A DNA stretch of 13,286 bases from DATCLA01 sp036564195 (lineage in GTDB: Bacteria > Bacillota > UBA4882 > UBA8346): positions 1 through 13,286 of the forward strand of contig DATCLA010000274.1 of assembly GCA_036564195.1 (NCBI GenBank), in the 5' to 3' direction. The notes below the pieces were generated by a model. That model had not been told where the DNA came from. It ran no database searches and was given only the letters and a program-made list of their open reading frames with translations. Below are positions 13,200-13,286 of this stretch, in pieces (the first letter of the stretch is position 1; the number at the start of each line of letters is the position of its first letter). The translations under genes were made by a program, and so were the position numbers.

Positions 13200-13286
13200 T
13201 TAATTTAACCTCACTACTCCTATGGAACGGACCTCCGCTTCCGGAACCAGTTCGTTATAGGATAAAATCATCATTTTCGTCCCCAG
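13200..13286 (-). CDS. flhA: Flagellar export apparatus protein FlhA, C-terminal fragment (cut by window edge)
   Basis: Reading minus-strand codons from 13286 gives 28 residues, ILSYNELVPEAEVRSIGVV near the end, before a TAA at 13200-13202. The LSYNE(L/I)xPxxxVxSIG pattern is the conserved extreme C-terminus of FlhA, the large membrane component of the flagellar type III export gate, and flhA-flhF is the usual gene order. Most of the gene lies outside the window. The stop codon is one base from the flhF start. Confidence 0.85.
   Translation of the reverse strand: MGTKMMILSYNELVPEAEVRSIGVVRLN

Overview
The window looks like a chromosomal segment from a motile, endospore-forming, Gram-positive (Bacillota, Clostridia-like) bacterium. 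It carries the sporulation pair spoIIGA-sigE, a Bacillus-type CheC/CheD chemotaxis set, a SigD/FliA-type flagellar sigma factor, FlhF/FlhG and a Firmicute-type FtsZ. G+C is moderate, about 45% by eye. The species cannot be named from the sequence alone. Every convincing gene lies on the minus strand, so transcription runs from high to low coordinates.

In transcription order (right to left) the first block is the tail of a flagellar/chemotaxis operon: the last 28 codons of flhA (13200-13286), flhF, flhG (8-nt overlap with flhF), a 181-nt AT-rich gap, then cheA, cheW, cheC, cheD (ATGA overlap with cheC), sigD, fapA (DUF342), a small unrecognised protein ending in HIDIKI, and a SwrB-like membrane-anchored protein with a C-terminal helix-turn-helix. 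These genes place and build the flagellum (FlhA, FlhF, FlhG, possibly FapA and SwrB), run chemotaxis signalling (CheA/CheW kinase complex, CheC phosphatase, CheD receptor deamidase) and direct late flagellar transcription (SigD).

The second block is cell division. ftsQ/divIB starts 41 nt after the SwrB-like gene with no visible terminator between them. A 285-nt non-coding gap follows, then ftsZ. No ftsA lies between ftsQ and ftsZ. ftsZ ends in a clear intrinsic terminator (1877-1907).

The third block is early sporulation: spoIIGA, encoding the membrane aspartic protease that activates pro-SigE, and sigE itself with an intact pro-sequence. A candidate promoter with a near-consensus Spo0A box lies upstream of spoIIGA. 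A hairpin near the left edge (13-50) may end the unit.

No mobile element, CRISPR array, rRNA or tRNA was recognised. Individually the genes are familiar. The less usual points are the unbroken motility-division-sporulation order, the absence of ftsA and cheB from their common positions, a three-unit 15-bp tandem repeat at the very start of fapA, the uncharacterised HIDIKI protein, a very short FtsZ linker, and marked enrichment of the tetranucleotide CCGG. Two gene starts (sigD and the HIDIKI protein) are placed at GTG/TTG codons downstream of the longest reading frame because strong ribosome binding sites sit inside those frames.
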